A stretch of 64,000 nt of DNA from Myxococcus stipitatus. Its GTDB lineage: Bacteria; Myxococcota; Myxococcia; Myxococcales; Myxococcaceae. The DNA lies in NCBI RefSeq assembly GCF_021412625.1, contig NZ_JAKCFI010000001.1, positions 62,001 through 126,000 on the forward strand, given 5' to 3'. A program made the position numbers and the translations under genes. This document shows positions 25,197 to 32,439 of this stretch, in pieces. Numbering within the stretch: the first letter of the stretch is position 1; each line of letters begins with the position of its first letter. The notes under the pieces were generated by a model. It was not told the origin of the DNA. It made no database searches and saw only the letters and a program-made list of their open reading frames with translations.

Positions 25197-25234
25197 GGAT
25201 ACAGATGCAGAAAATGGAATCCCGTGGGATACAG
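25197..25234. promoter_or_regulatory. Two direct repeats GGATACAG, 30 bp apart, upstream of mocR-type gene
   Basis: GGATACAG occurs at 25197-25204 and 25227-25234, exactly 30 bases apart (close to three helical turns), in the gap between the decarboxylase ATG (25143, minus) and the MocR start (25241, plus). Extended agreement is TGGATACAGA versus GGGATACAGT. MocR/GntR regulators often bind direct repeats on one face of the helix, so this is a candidate operator; binding is not shown. Confidence 0.5.
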
Positions 25235-25240
25235 TTCGGG

Positions 25241-26677
25241 ATGCCCATGGCCCAGAAGAAGTACGAGCGGCTGGCCGCCGAGCTCGAGCGGCAGATTGCC
25301 AGCAACCTGGTGAAGCCCGGCGAGCGGCTGAGCTCCGTGCGAGAGCTGAGCCGCGTCAAGCGGGTGGGGCTGAACACGGTGGTCCGCGCGCTGGGGTTGC
25401 TGGAGGACCGGGGACTCATCGTGTCGAGGCCGCAGTCGGGCTTCTATGTGTTGGGGCCCCGGGCGTCCTCCGGCGTCACCGCGCCCGCCATGCGCCTGAC
25501 GCTCCCCAAGGAGGTCCAGGTTCCGGACCTGGTCTCCACGCTCTTCGAGTCCGCGAAGGACCGGCAGGTCCTCCCGTTGGGCGCGGCCTGCCTCGACGCG
25601 GAGCTCTATCCGCTCGCGGCCATCAACCGGGCGACGCGCCGGGTGGTCCGCGAGCAGCCTCGCCTGGTGGGCGGCTATGCGTTGCCGCCGGGGGACTTCG
25701 AGTACCGCCGGCAGGTGTCGAGGCGGCTGGAGAAGTTCGGCACGTTCGTGGCGCCCGCGGAGCTGGTCGCCACCGGGGGCGCCATGGAGTCGCTCGGGCT
25801 GGCGCTGCGCGCGACGTGCTCCCCGGGCGACACGGTGCTCATCGAGTCACCCCAGTACTTCGGCATCCTCCAGGCGCTTCAGCACCTGCGGCTCAAGGTG
25901 GTGGAGGTCCCCTCGCATCCCGTCGAGGGCGTCCAACTGGAGCAGGTCGAGGAGGCGCTGCGGCGCGGTGGCGTGTCCGCGGGCCTCTTCACGCCCAACT
26001 TCAGCAACCCCCTGGGCACGTTGATGAGCGATGAGAAGAAGGCCGCGCTCGTCGCGCTCTTCGCGCGCCACGGCGTCCCGCTCATCGAGGACGACATCTA
26101 CGCGGAGCTGTCCTTCCAGGGGTTGAGGCCCCGGCCGCTGAAGGCCTTCGATACCCGGGGCGGTGTCCTGACGTGCGCCTCGTTCTCCAAGACGGTCTCC
26201 CCGGGGCTGAAGGTGGGCTGGCTCGCGCCGGGGCGATATCTCCCGCGCGTGCAGGCGCTCCAGCTCGCCTCGACGATGGGCGGCAGCCCCCTGTCCCAGC
26301 GGGTGATGGCCAGCTACCTGGCGTCGAGGGAGTACGAGCGCAACCTGCGCGAGCTGCGCCTGCATTGCTCGGTGCAGGTGGAGCGCTTCTCCCGGTTCAT
26401 CCTGGAGCGCTTCCCGGAGGGCACGCGGACCTCGCGGCCACAGGGCGGCTTCGTGCTCTGGGTGGAGCTGCCCCGGCAGGTGGACTCCGTGGAGCTGTTC
26501 CGTCGGGCGCTGGAGGAGGGGCTCTCCTTCTCGCCCGGGACGCTCTTCTCCACGCGGGAGCTGTACCGCAACTACCTGCGGCTCAACTGCGGCAACCGCT
26601 GGAGCCCTCGGCTCGAACAGGGGCTGGCGCGGCTGGCCCGGCTGGTGGCGACGATGGCGAAGGCCCGCCCGTCCTAG
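25241..26677 (+). CDS. MocR/GntR-family transcriptional regulator with aminotransferase domain, 478 aa
   Basis: N-terminal winged helix of the GntR type (about residues 1-75: YERLAAELERQIASNLVKPGERLSSVRELSRVKRVGLNTVVRALGLLEDRGLI) fused to a fold-type-I aminotransferase domain (about 110-475). PLP-site features are GGAMESLGLAL, ESPQYFGILQALQ, FTPNFSNPLG and the lysine motif CASFSKTVSPGLKVGW. MocR proteins use this domain to sense PLP or amino-acid ligands rather than for catalysis. ATG 25241 or 25247 fits the domain start; upstream codons run into the presumed operator. Divergent from the PLP decarboxylase, which is its most likely target. A hairpin follows its stop. Confidence 0.9.
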   Translation: MPMAQKKYERLAAELERQIASNLVKPGERLSSVRELSRVKRVGLNTVVRALGLLEDRGLIVSRPQSGFYVLGPRASSGVTAPAMRLTLPKEVQVPDLVSTLFESAKDRQVLPLGAACLDAELYPLAAINRATRRVVREQPRLVGGYALPPGDFEYRRQVSRRLEKFGTFVAPAELVATGGAMESLGLALRATCSPGDTVLIESPQYFGILQALQHLRLKVVEVPSHPVEGVQLEQVEEALRRGGVSAGLFTPNFSNPLGTLMSDEKKAALVALFARHGVPLIEDDIYAELSFQGLRPRPLKAFDTRGGVLTCASFSKTVSPGLKVGWLAPGRYLPRVQALQLASTMGGSPLSQRVMASYLASREYERNLRELRLHCSVQVERFSRFILERFPEGTRTSRPQGGFVLWVELPRQVDSVELFRRALEEGLSFSPGTLFSTRELYRNYLRLNCGNRWSPRLEQGLARLARLVATMAKARPS

Positions 26678-26699
26678 GGGGCCCTGGGCCGACGGGCAG

Positions 26700-26723
26700 G
26701 GGCGCGCTCGTCCTGGCGCGCCC
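26700..26723. terminator. Bidirectional hairpin between convergent genes
   Basis: GGGCGCGC (26700-26707) and GCGCGCCC (26716-26723) form an 8-bp stem with an eight-base loop between the MocR stop (26677, plus) and the cystathionine beta-synthase stop (26743, minus). No T-run. Confidence 0.5.
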
Positions 26724-26742
26724 GGCCCGCGGAACTGCCCGC

Positions 26743-28113
26743 CTACTTCGAGGCGGTGCGGTGCAGGAAGTCGATGAGGTCGATCTTCGTGACGATGGCG
26801 ACGACCTTCTCGCCCTCCTTCACGACGGCCACGTTGTCCTGCGCGAAGACCTCCCGCAGGCGGGCGATGCTCGTGTCCAGCGACAGCGCGCCCTGCAGGG
26901 GGGCGACGATGGCGTCGATGGTGTCCGCGAACTTCACCTTCCCGGCGACCAGGGCGTTGAGCAGGTCGTACTCGTGCACCATGCCCACCGCGCGGCCGTC
27001 CTCGGAGACCACGGGCATCTGGCTGATGCCGTGGCCGCGCATCGTCTCCACCACCTTGTCGACGCGGTCACCCTTGCGCGCCGTCTTCACCTCGCCGCGC
27101 TTGTTGCCGACGATGTCGCGCACGGTGCCGGTGCCCTTGTCCTCCAGGAAGCCGTTGTCGCGCATCCACTCGTCGGAGTGGAACTTGCTGATGTAGCTGC
27201 TGCCGGAGTCGGGGAGCACGACGACGATGGTCTTGCCCTTGCCCACTTCCTTCGCCAACTGGAGGGCCACGTGCACCGCCGCGCCGGAGGAGCCACCCGC
27301 GAAGATGCCCTCCTCGCGCGCCAGCCGCCGCGCCGCCACGAAGCACTGGCGGTCATCCACCTGCCGCACGTCGTCCACGACCTTGAAGTCCATGGCGCCG
27401 CACAGCATGTCCTCGCCGATGCCCTCGACCTTGTAGACGTGCGGCTCGGTCAGCTTGCCCGTCTTGAAGTAGCCCTCGTAGACGGAGCCCTCCGGGTCCA
27501 CGCCGACGTTCTTCAGGCCCGGAATCTTCTCCTTGAGGAACTTGCCCGCGCCGCTCATCGTGCCGCCGGTGCCCAGGCCGGAGACGAAGTAGTCGATCTT
27601 CCCCTCCGTCTGCGCGTAGATCTCCGGCCCGGTGAGGGCGTAGTGCGCCTCGATGTTGTCCGGGTTGTGGTACTGGTTGAGCATGAACGCGCCGGGCGTC
27701 TCACGGTGCAGGCGCTTGGCCGTCTCGTAGTAGCTGCGCGGGTCCTCCGCGGCGACGTTGGTCGGCGTCACCACCACCTGGGCGCCCAGCGCCTTCAGTC
27801 GGTTGATCTTCTCCAGGGACATCTTGTCCGGCATGGTGAAGATGCACTTGTAGCCCTTCACCGCCGCGGCCAGCGCCACGCCCATGCCGGTGTTGCCGGA
27901 CGTGTTCTCGATGATGGTGCCGCCCGGCTTGAGCTTCCCCTCCCGCTCGGCCTTCTCGATGATGTACAGCGCCATGCGGTCCTTGATGGACGCGCCCGGG
28001 TTCATGAACTCGCACTTGACCAGCACGGTCGCGTCGTTCGGCCCGACGAGCTTGTTGAGCTTGACCAGCGGCGTGTCGCCAATGGCGGTGAGGATGTTGT
28101 CGTGGATGTCCAT
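26743..28113 (-). CDS. cbs: Cystathionine beta-synthase with C-terminal CBS domain pair, 456 aa
   Basis: PLP enzyme condensing homocysteine with serine (or related beta-replacement). The Schiff-base lysine is K44 in MNPGASIKDRMA. ENTSGNTGMGVALAA binds substrate, and GLGTGGTMSGAGKFLKE and GIFAGGSSGAAVHVALQLAKE form the PLP phosphate and ring sites. Residues about 335-450 are two CBS modules (VVETMRGHGISQMPVVSEDGRAVGMVHEYDLL; SLDTSIARLREVFAQDNVAVVKEGEKVVAIVTKIDLIDFL), which in relatives bind adenosyl ligands. There is no N-terminal haem-binding extension. ATG 28113 has GGAAG five bases upstream and a good sigma70-like promoter (28148-28176). With the gamma-lyase family gene at 16716-17864 it could complete reverse transsulfuration. 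Confidence 0.94.
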   Translation of the reverse strand: MDIHDNILTAIGDTPLVKLNKLVGPNDATVLVKCEFMNPGASIKDRMALYIIEKAEREGKLKPGGTIIENTSGNTGMGVALAAAVKGYKCIFTMPDKMSLEKINRLKALGAQVVVTPTNVAAEDPRSYYETAKRLHRETPGAFMLNQYHNPDNIEAHYALTGPEIYAQTEGKIDYFVSGLGTGGTMSGAGKFLKEKIPGLKNVGVDPEGSVYEGYFKTGKLTEPHVYKVEGIGEDMLCGAMDFKVVDDVRQVDDRQCFVAARRLAREEGIFAGGSSGAAVHVALQLAKEVGKGKTIVVVLPDSGSSYISKFHSDEWMRDNGFLEDKGTGTVRDIVGNKRGEVKTARKGDRVDKVVETMRGHGISQMPVVSEDGRAVGMVHEYDLLNALVAGKVKFADTIDAIVAPLQGALSLDTSIARLREVFAQDNVAVVKEGEKVVAIVTKIDLIDFLHRTASK

Positions 28114-28147
28114 CGCGGCTTCCAGATAAAGGGGGTTCGCGGCGCGT

Positions 28148-28176
28148 CTTATATGTCGCCGCCGGGGCCCGGTCAC
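28148..28176 (-). promoter_or_regulatory. sigma70-like promoter for cystathionine beta-synthase
   Basis: On the minus strand, GTGACC (28176-28171) and TATAAG (28153-28148) are separated by 17 bases, placing transcription start about 28 bases before the ATG at 28113. Five of the six bases after the first agree well with TTGACA/TATAAT-like boxes. Not experimentally supported. Confidence 0.55.
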
Positions 28177-28410
28177 CAGCGCCTCGCGTCCGGACCGCGG
28201 GTCCATGGTGGGCAACAGCCTCCGCCGCCCGACCCATCCTCTCCTGGGACGTCCGGCACCCGCCGGGCGCGTCCGACGGGGGTGGGGCTTGTCGGGAAGG
28301 GAGGGGGGCGCCCGTTTCGACGCGCCGCGCCCAGGGCCGGAATCCCGTGAAGTCCTCCGTCGCTTGAACGACAGCCCGACGGGCCAGGGGGCATGGGAGG
28401 CGTGTGACCT

Positions 28411-28439
28411 TTGACGCGGGATGACGCGCCTCCCATACT
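28411..28439 (+). promoter_or_regulatory. sigma70-like promoter for the amgK-murU pair
   Basis: TTGACG (28411-28416), a 17-base spacer and CATACT (28434-28439) form a good sigma70-type promoter. Its predicted start near 28446 lies downstream of the in-frame ATG at 28421, which decides against that longer start for the kinase gene. Confidence 0.6.
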
Positions 28440-28480
28440 CGGGGCCTCTCCTCACAACCCCTTTGGAGAACCCCGTCGAT

Positions 28481-29521
28481 ATGGAACTCGAGGCCGCCCT
28501 GCGCGACCAGGTGGGACAGGCCATTGGCCGTCCCGTTCCCCAGGCCCTCATCAAGAAGCTGAAGGGCGACGCGAGCAACCGCTCGTACTACCGCGTCGGC
28601 GCGCCCCCGGAGAGCTGGGTGGTGATGGTGATGCCGCTCGACGCGACGAAGAAGAGCGAGGAGGCCACCAAGGGCGAGCCGCCGAAGGAGCTGCCCTTCG
28701 TCAACGTCCACCGCTACCTGCACAAGCTGGGCGTGCGCGTGCCCGCCATCCTCCGCTACGACGAGCCGGCGGGGATGATGGTGCTGGAGGACCTGAGCGA
28801 CATCACCTTCGAGTCCGCGCTGGAGGGCGGCAAGCACAACCACGCGCTGTACACCCGCGCGGTGGACCTGCTGGCCCGGCTGCGCGCGCAGGCGGAGAAG
28901 CACCAGGACCCGGACTGCCTGGCCTTCACGCGCGCCTTCGACGAGGACCTCTACGACTGGGAGCTGCACCACTTCCGCGAGTGGGGCCTGGAGGCGTGGA
29001 GCGGGAAGAAGCCCACCGACGCCGAGCGCGCGGAGCTGGACCAGACCTTCCGGGACATCGCGAGGCAGCTGGCCGCCGCGCCCCGGGGCTTCACCCACCG
29101 CGACTACCAGAGCCGCAACATCATGGTGAAGGAGGGCGAGCTGGTCGTCATCGACTTCCAGGACGCGCTCCAGGGTCCCCGACAGTACGACCTGGTCGCG
29201 CTGCTGCGCGACAGCTACGTGGAGCTGGACCGCGAGTTCGTGGACGCGATGCTCGACCGCTACATCGCCACGTTCCAGGAGGCGAGCGGCGAGCGCATCG
29301 ACGCGGTGGAGTTCAAGGCGTTCTTCGACCTGCTCACCGTGCAGCGCAAGCTGAAGGACGCGGGCCGCTTCGAGTTCATCCACCGCGTCAAGGGCAACCC
29401 GGGCTTCCTCGTCTCCATCCCCGCGTCGCTGCGGTACGTGCGCGAGGCGTTCCGGCGCCGTCCGGAGCTGAAGTCGCTCCAGGCGCTGGTGGCGAAGTAC
29501 GTCCCCGAACTGGCCCCCTGA
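28481..29521 (+). CDS. amgK: AmgK-like cell-wall amino-sugar kinase (APH fold), 346 aa
   Basis: Aminoglycoside-phosphotransferase-fold kinase. Visible are the nucleotide region GDASNRSYYRV, MVLEDLSDITFESAL, the catalytic loop GFTHRDYQSRNIMV (Asp as base) and the metal-binding VIDFQDALQGPRQYDLVALLRD. This RDYQSRNI/DFQDA pattern and length fit AmgK, the anomeric kinase that phosphorylates N-acetylmuramate and N-acetylglucosamine during peptidoglycan recycling. The next gene, 37 bases downstream, is a nucleotidyltransferase of the kind (MurU) that acts on AmgK's product, and the pair bypasses de novo UDP-MurNAc synthesis in Pseudomonas. ATG 28481 is chosen because the promoter at 28411-28439 overlaps the earlier ATG at 28421. 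Confidence 0.85.
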   Translation: MELEAALRDQVGQAIGRPVPQALIKKLKGDASNRSYYRVGAPPESWVVMVMPLDATKKSEEATKGEPPKELPFVNVHRYLHKLGVRVPAILRYDEPAGMMVLEDLSDITFESALEGGKHNHALYTRAVDLLARLRAQAEKHQDPDCLAFTRAFDEDLYDWELHHFREWGLEAWSGKKPTDAERAELDQTFRDIARQLAAAPRGFTHRDYQSRNIMVKEGELVVIDFQDALQGPRQYDLVALLRDSYVELDREFVDAMLDRYIATFQEASGERIDAVEFKAFFDLLTVQRKLKDAGRFEFIHRVKGNPGFLVSIPASLRYVREAFRRRPELKSLQALVAKYVPELAP

Positions 29522-29558
29522 GCCCCGTCCCGCGCACGCCACGAGAGGGGAGACGACG

Positions 29559-30590
29559 ATGAAGGCGATGGTGCTCTGCGCGGGGTTGGGAACCCGCCTG
29601 CGTCCGCTCACCGAGCGCTGGCCCAAGCCGGCGCTGCCGCTGTTGGGCCAACCGCTGTTGCGCTACCACCTGGCGGTGCTGAGGGCGGCGGGCGTCATCC
29701 AGGTGGGCATCAACACCCACCACCTGCCGGACACCATGGCGGACGTGGCGCGGGCCGAGTGCGAGCGCGCGGGGCTGCCGCTGCACGTCGTCCACGAGCC
29801 CGTCATCCAGGGCACGGGCGGCGGCATCCGCGGGCTGCGCGCGTTCCTCGGCGACGGCGACTTCATCGTCTTCAACGGGGACATCCTCTACCCGGTGGAC
29901 CTGCGGCCGGTGGTGGCCATGCACCAGGCCTCCGGCGCGTTGGCCACGATGGTGCTCCAGCCCATGCCGGAGGCGGAGAAGTACGCCGCGGTGGAGCTGG
30001 ACGGCGCCGGGCGCGTGCGGCGCATCGCCGGCCATGGTCCGGGGGGCGAGGGCCTGTCCCCGTGGCATTTCACCGGGGTGCACGTGATGTCGCCGCGCAT
30101 CTTCGACTTCATGCGCGACGAGGGGCCCGAGGACATCAACCGCGAGGTCTACGTGCGCGCGCTCACCCAAGGGCAGGTGGTGCGCGGGGTCCGGGTGGAC
30201 GGGTACTGGTCCGACCTGGGCACGCCGTCGCGCTACCTGGCCACGGTGCAGGACGTGCTCGCCGGCCGGGTGCGGCTGGAATGGCTGGGCGCGGCCTCGC
30301 CGCTGGCGGGGCTGTCGCGCGGGCCGGGCGTGTCGTGGGTCCATCCCGAGGCGCGGCTGGAGGGCGCGCGGGTGGAGGGGCCGGCGTACCTGGGCCGTGG
30401 AGCCCGCGTGGCCGAGGGCGCCTTCGTGGGCCCGTCGGTGGCGGTGGAGGCGGGGGTGGAGGTGGGGGCGGGGGCCCGGCTGGAGCGCGCCGTCGTCTTC
30501 GAGGGCACCGCGGTGGCTCCGGGCGAGGCGCTCACGGAGGTGCTCGCCTGGGGCGCGCACCGGGTGCCCGCGCCGCTCGCGGGGCACTGA
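29559..30590 (+). CDS. murU: MurU-like sugar-1-phosphate nucleotidyltransferase with left-handed beta-helix tail, 343 aa
   Basis: The nucleotidyltransferase domain (about residues 1-230) starts MKAMVLCAGLGTRLRPLTERWPKPALPLLGQPLL, the Rossmann-like pyrophosphorylase signature with the Lys of WPKP. It continues GTGGGIRGLRAFL, the metal-binding FIVFNGDILYPVDL and GYWSDLGTPSRYL. After about residue 255 comes a hexapeptide-repeat tail (VHPEARLEGARVEGPAYLGRGARVAEGAFVGPSVAVEAGVEVGAGARLERAV) forming a left-handed beta-helix. Pseudomonas MurU lacks this tail (about 220 residues), so the protein also resembles mannose-1-phosphate guanylyltransferases. The AmgK neighbour favours uridylylation of MurNAc-1-phosphate. 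GGGGAG six bases before the ATG at 29559 sets the start. Confidence 0.82.
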   Translation: MKAMVLCAGLGTRLRPLTERWPKPALPLLGQPLLRYHLAVLRAAGVIQVGINTHHLPDTMADVARAECERAGLPLHVVHEPVIQGTGGGIRGLRAFLGDGDFIVFNGDILYPVDLRPVVAMHQASGALATMVLQPMPEAEKYAAVELDGAGRVRRIAGHGPGGEGLSPWHFTGVHVMSPRIFDFMRDEGPEDINREVYVRALTQGQVVRGVRVDGYWSDLGTPSRYLATVQDVLAGRVRLEWLGAASPLAGLSRGPGVSWVHPEARLEGARVEGPAYLGRGARVAEGAFVGPSVAVEAGVEVGAGARLERAVVFEGTAVAPGEALTEVLAWGAHRVPAPLAGH

Positions 30591-30611
30591 GGCGCCCACG
30601 TCGGGAGCGGG

Positions 30612-30645
30612 CGCGCGACGCGGTCGGCTGGACTCGCGTCGCGCG
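30612..30645. terminator. Bidirectional hairpin between convergent genes
   Basis: CGCGCGACGCG (30612-30622) and CGCGTCGCGCG (30635-30645) make a perfect 11-bp stem with a 12-base loop, between the MurU stop (30590, plus) and the PP2C stop (30651, minus). No T-run. Confidence 0.55.
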
Positions 30646-30650
30646 AGGCT

Positions 30651-31415
30651 TCAGTTGGCGTGGTAGCGAGCCAGGATGCAGGTGACGTTGTCGTTGCCGC
30701 CGGCGGCGTTGGCCATGTCGATGAGCTGCGAGCAGGCCTTGTCCAGCTCCGGGGTGCGCGCGAGGATCTCCTGCATCTGCGCGTCCGTCACCATGCCGCT
30801 CAGGCCGTCCGAGCACAGCAGGAAGATGTCGCCCACCTGCGGCTCGACCTTCGCCACGTCGACCTGGACGGACTCCTTCATGCCCAGGGCGCGGACGATG
30901 ACGTTCTTGTGGGGGAAGTTCTCGACCTCCTCCGGCGAGAGCTTCTTCGCCTTGAGGTAGTCGTTGAGCAGGGAGTGGTCCTCGGTGATCTGCTTCAAGG
31001 CGCCGGCGCGGAAGAAGTACACGCGGCTGTCGCCCACGTGCCCCACGTAGGCCACGTCCGAGGTGAAGTGCACGCTGACGATGGTCGTCCCCATGCCCTT
31101 GTACTTCGACTCGCTGCTGGCCCGCTCGAAGATGCGCGCGTTGGCGAGCTTGATGCCGGTGGCCAGCCGGTTCTCGTCGTAGTTGCGCTGCTTGTCCATC
31201 TTGAAGGGCCAGGTGCTGTCCTGGTCCTTGGACGTCATCTTGTAGAACTCACCCAGCTCGTCCACGGCGATGCGGCTGGCAATCTCTCCCGAGGAGTGGC
31301 CACCCATCCCGTCCGCGACGATGAAGAGGTGCTCCTCGGGCAGCATGAGGAAGTTGTCCTCGTTGTGATTCCGCTTCATCCCGACGTGGGTGCTGCCGGC
31401 TACCTCGATGCGCAT
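30651..31415 (-). CDS. PP2C-family serine/threonine protein phosphatase, 254 aa
   Basis: Metal-dependent phosphatase of the PP2C/PrpC type. Core motifs are present: GMKRNHNEDNFLM, FIVADGMGGHSSGEIASRIA, GMGTTIVSVHF, VAYVGHVGDSRVYFFRAGAL, ITEDHSLL, FLLCSDGLSGMV and AAGGNDNVTCILARY, whose Asp residues bind the two metals. It is soluble and cytoplasmic, counteracting the many eukaryotic-type kinases of myxobacteria; one such kinase is encoded at 47032-48819 but no direct link is shown. Length is close to that of small stand-alone bacterial PP2Cs. ATG 31415 follows a plausible promoter, TTGACC with a 17-base spacer (31457-31485). Confidence 0.93.
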   Translation of the reverse strand: MRIEVAGSTHVGMKRNHNEDNFLMLPEEHLFIVADGMGGHSSGEIASRIAVDELGEFYKMTSKDQDSTWPFKMDKQRNYDENRLATGIKLANARIFERASSESKYKGMGTTIVSVHFTSDVAYVGHVGDSRVYFFRAGALKQITEDHSLLNDYLKAKKLSPEEVENFPHKNVIVRALGMKESVQVDVAKVEPQVGDIFLLCSDGLSGMVTDAQMQEILARTPELDKACSQLIDMANAAGGNDNVTCILARYHAN

Positions 31416-31456
31416 GCGTGGGGACTCTTCGAAAGGGGCGGGAAACTGGGGGCGGA

Positions 31457-31485
31457 AGTTACCAAAGCGCTTGGAAATCGGTCAA
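31457..31485 (-). promoter_or_regulatory. Possible promoter for the PP2C gene
   Basis: On the minus strand TTGACC (31485-31480) is followed after 17 bases by GTAACT (31462-31457), leaving about 40 bases to the ATG at 31415. The -35 is strong and the -10 weak. Confidence 0.4.
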
Positions 31486-31504
31486 AAGTCGTGCGGGCCG
31501 GGGC

Positions 31505-31882
31505 TCAGGTCGGAGTTCCGGTGGGCGGGGAGGCGGGCTCGAAGCTCAGCCGGTCGCCTTCCTGGGTGCCGCTGGCGGCGAGCACCCCGGCGGGCAGCTC
31601 CAGGACGGAGCGTGCCTGGAAGTACACGGAGGTCGTCCGCCACGGGGGCAGCGCCAGCATCTGCTTGACGATGCGCCCCTGGGCGTCCAGGAAGGCCACG
31701 TCGATGGGGATCCGCATGAAGAAGGTATGGATGGAGTTGCAGGGCTGGATGTGGAGGCCCTGGCCCACGGCGAGCTGCGTCACCCCCATCAGTCCCTTGA
31801 AGCGGCGGGCGAACGTGGTGGCCCGTTCGGCCTGGTCCGCCAGCGGCTTCTGCCGCGTCTCGTTGATCACCTTCCAGCGCAT
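31505..31882 (-). CDS. DUF192-family protein, 125 aa
   Basis: Small DUF192 protein of unknown biochemical role. Family motifs are ATTFARRFKGLMGV near the N-terminus, then GLHIQPCNSIHTFFMRIPIDVAFLDAQGRIVKQMLALPPWR (the CNSIHTFFMRIPIDVAFLD block is diagnostic) and SVLELPAGVLAASGTQEGDRL. Many DUF192 proteins have a signal peptide; this one does not, so it should be cytoplasmic. ATG 31882 is divergent from trmL with only 17 bases between starts, so promoters must overlap the coding regions or lie further out. Confidence 0.88.
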   Translation of the reverse strand: MRWKVINETRQKPLADQAERATTFARRFKGLMGVTQLAVGQGLHIQPCNSIHTFFMRIPIDVAFLDAQGRIVKQMLALPPWRTTSVYFQARSVLELPAGVLAASGTQEGDRLSFEPASPPTGTPT

Positions 31883-31899
31883 GTAGCGCGTTCTACCCC

Positions 31900-32373
31900 A
31901 TGCTCGAATCCCTGGCGCGTCCTCTGCATCTGGTCCTGGTCTCCCCCCAGATTCCCCCCAACACCGGCAACGTGGCCCGGCTGTGCGCGGTGACGGGGTG
32001 TCGGCTCATCCTGGTGGAGCCGTTGGGCTTCTCCATCGATGACCGGCACCTGAAGCGCGCGGGGTTGGACTATTGGGACAAGGTGTTCCTGCGGCTGTAT
32101 CCCACCTACTCGGCGTATGTGGCGGCGTACCCGGAGGCGCGGCGGTGGCTGTTCTCCGCCCGGGCGTCGACGTCGCTGTTCGAGGCGCGCTTCCAGGCGG
32201 GGGACCACCTGGTGTTCGGTTCGGAGGTGACGGGGCTCCTGCCGGAGGTGATGGAGGGGGGCACGGGGACGGCGGTGACGATTCCGATGTTGGAGGACCG
32301 GCGGAGCCTGAACCTGTCCACGGCGGTGGGTATCGGGACGTACGAGGCCCTGCGACAGGTCTGTTTCACGTAG
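31900..32373 (+). CDS. trmL: tRNA (cytidine/uridine(34)-2'-O)-methyltransferase TrmL, 157 aa
   Basis: SPOUT methyltransferase that modifies the wobble ribose of tRNA-Leu. It begins MLESLARPLHLVLVSPQIPPNTGNVARLCAVTGCRLILVEPLGF, with the conserved PxNTGNxxR motif, followed by DRHLKRAGLDYWD, FGSEVTGLLPEVM and the C-terminal knot IPMLEDRRSLNLSTAVGIGTYEALRQ. Length (157) is that of E. coli TrmL, a single minimal SPOUT domain. It is followed 66 bases later by the giant J-domain gene, which has its own promoter. Start at ATG 31900. Confidence 0.94.
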   Translation: MLESLARPLHLVLVSPQIPPNTGNVARLCAVTGCRLILVEPLGFSIDDRHLKRAGLDYWDKVFLRLYPTYSAYVAAYPEARRWLFSARASTSLFEARFQAGDHLVFGSEVTGLLPEVMEGGTGTAVTIPMLEDRRSLNLSTAVGIGTYEALRQVCFT

Positions 32374-32401
32374 GGCAGGCGGGCAGGTCCCCCTCGGCAA
32401 G

Positions 32402-32429
32402 TTGAGGGGCGGTCGGGAGGGACTAGACT
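32402..32429 (+). promoter_or_regulatory. sigma70-like promoter of the giant J-domain gene
   Basis: TTGAGG (32402-32407), 16-base spacer, TAGACT (32424-32429). The expected transcription start, six to eight bases after the -10 box, falls at about 32436-32438, only two to four bases before the ATG at 32440, implying a nearly leaderless mRNA. Confidence 0.5.
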
Positions 32430-32439
32430 GCGCGCCAGG

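Larger units (their letters stand above)
28114..28480. other. Divergent promoter region, cbs / amgK
   Basis: This 367-base gap holds the minus-strand promoter at 28148-28176 and the plus-strand promoter at 28411-28439. Between them (about 28180-28400) I see only GC-rich sequence with no supported gene, signal peptide or strong hairpin. Confidence 0.5.

Noticed and set aside
26173-28350. 725-codon plus-strand open frame
   Set aside because: Antisense to cystathionine beta-synthase and an alternative frame of the MocR gene.
28421-28480. Earlier ATG for the AmgK-like gene
   Set aside because: A good -35/-10 pair (28411-28439) overlaps it, so the transcript should begin downstream of this codon.
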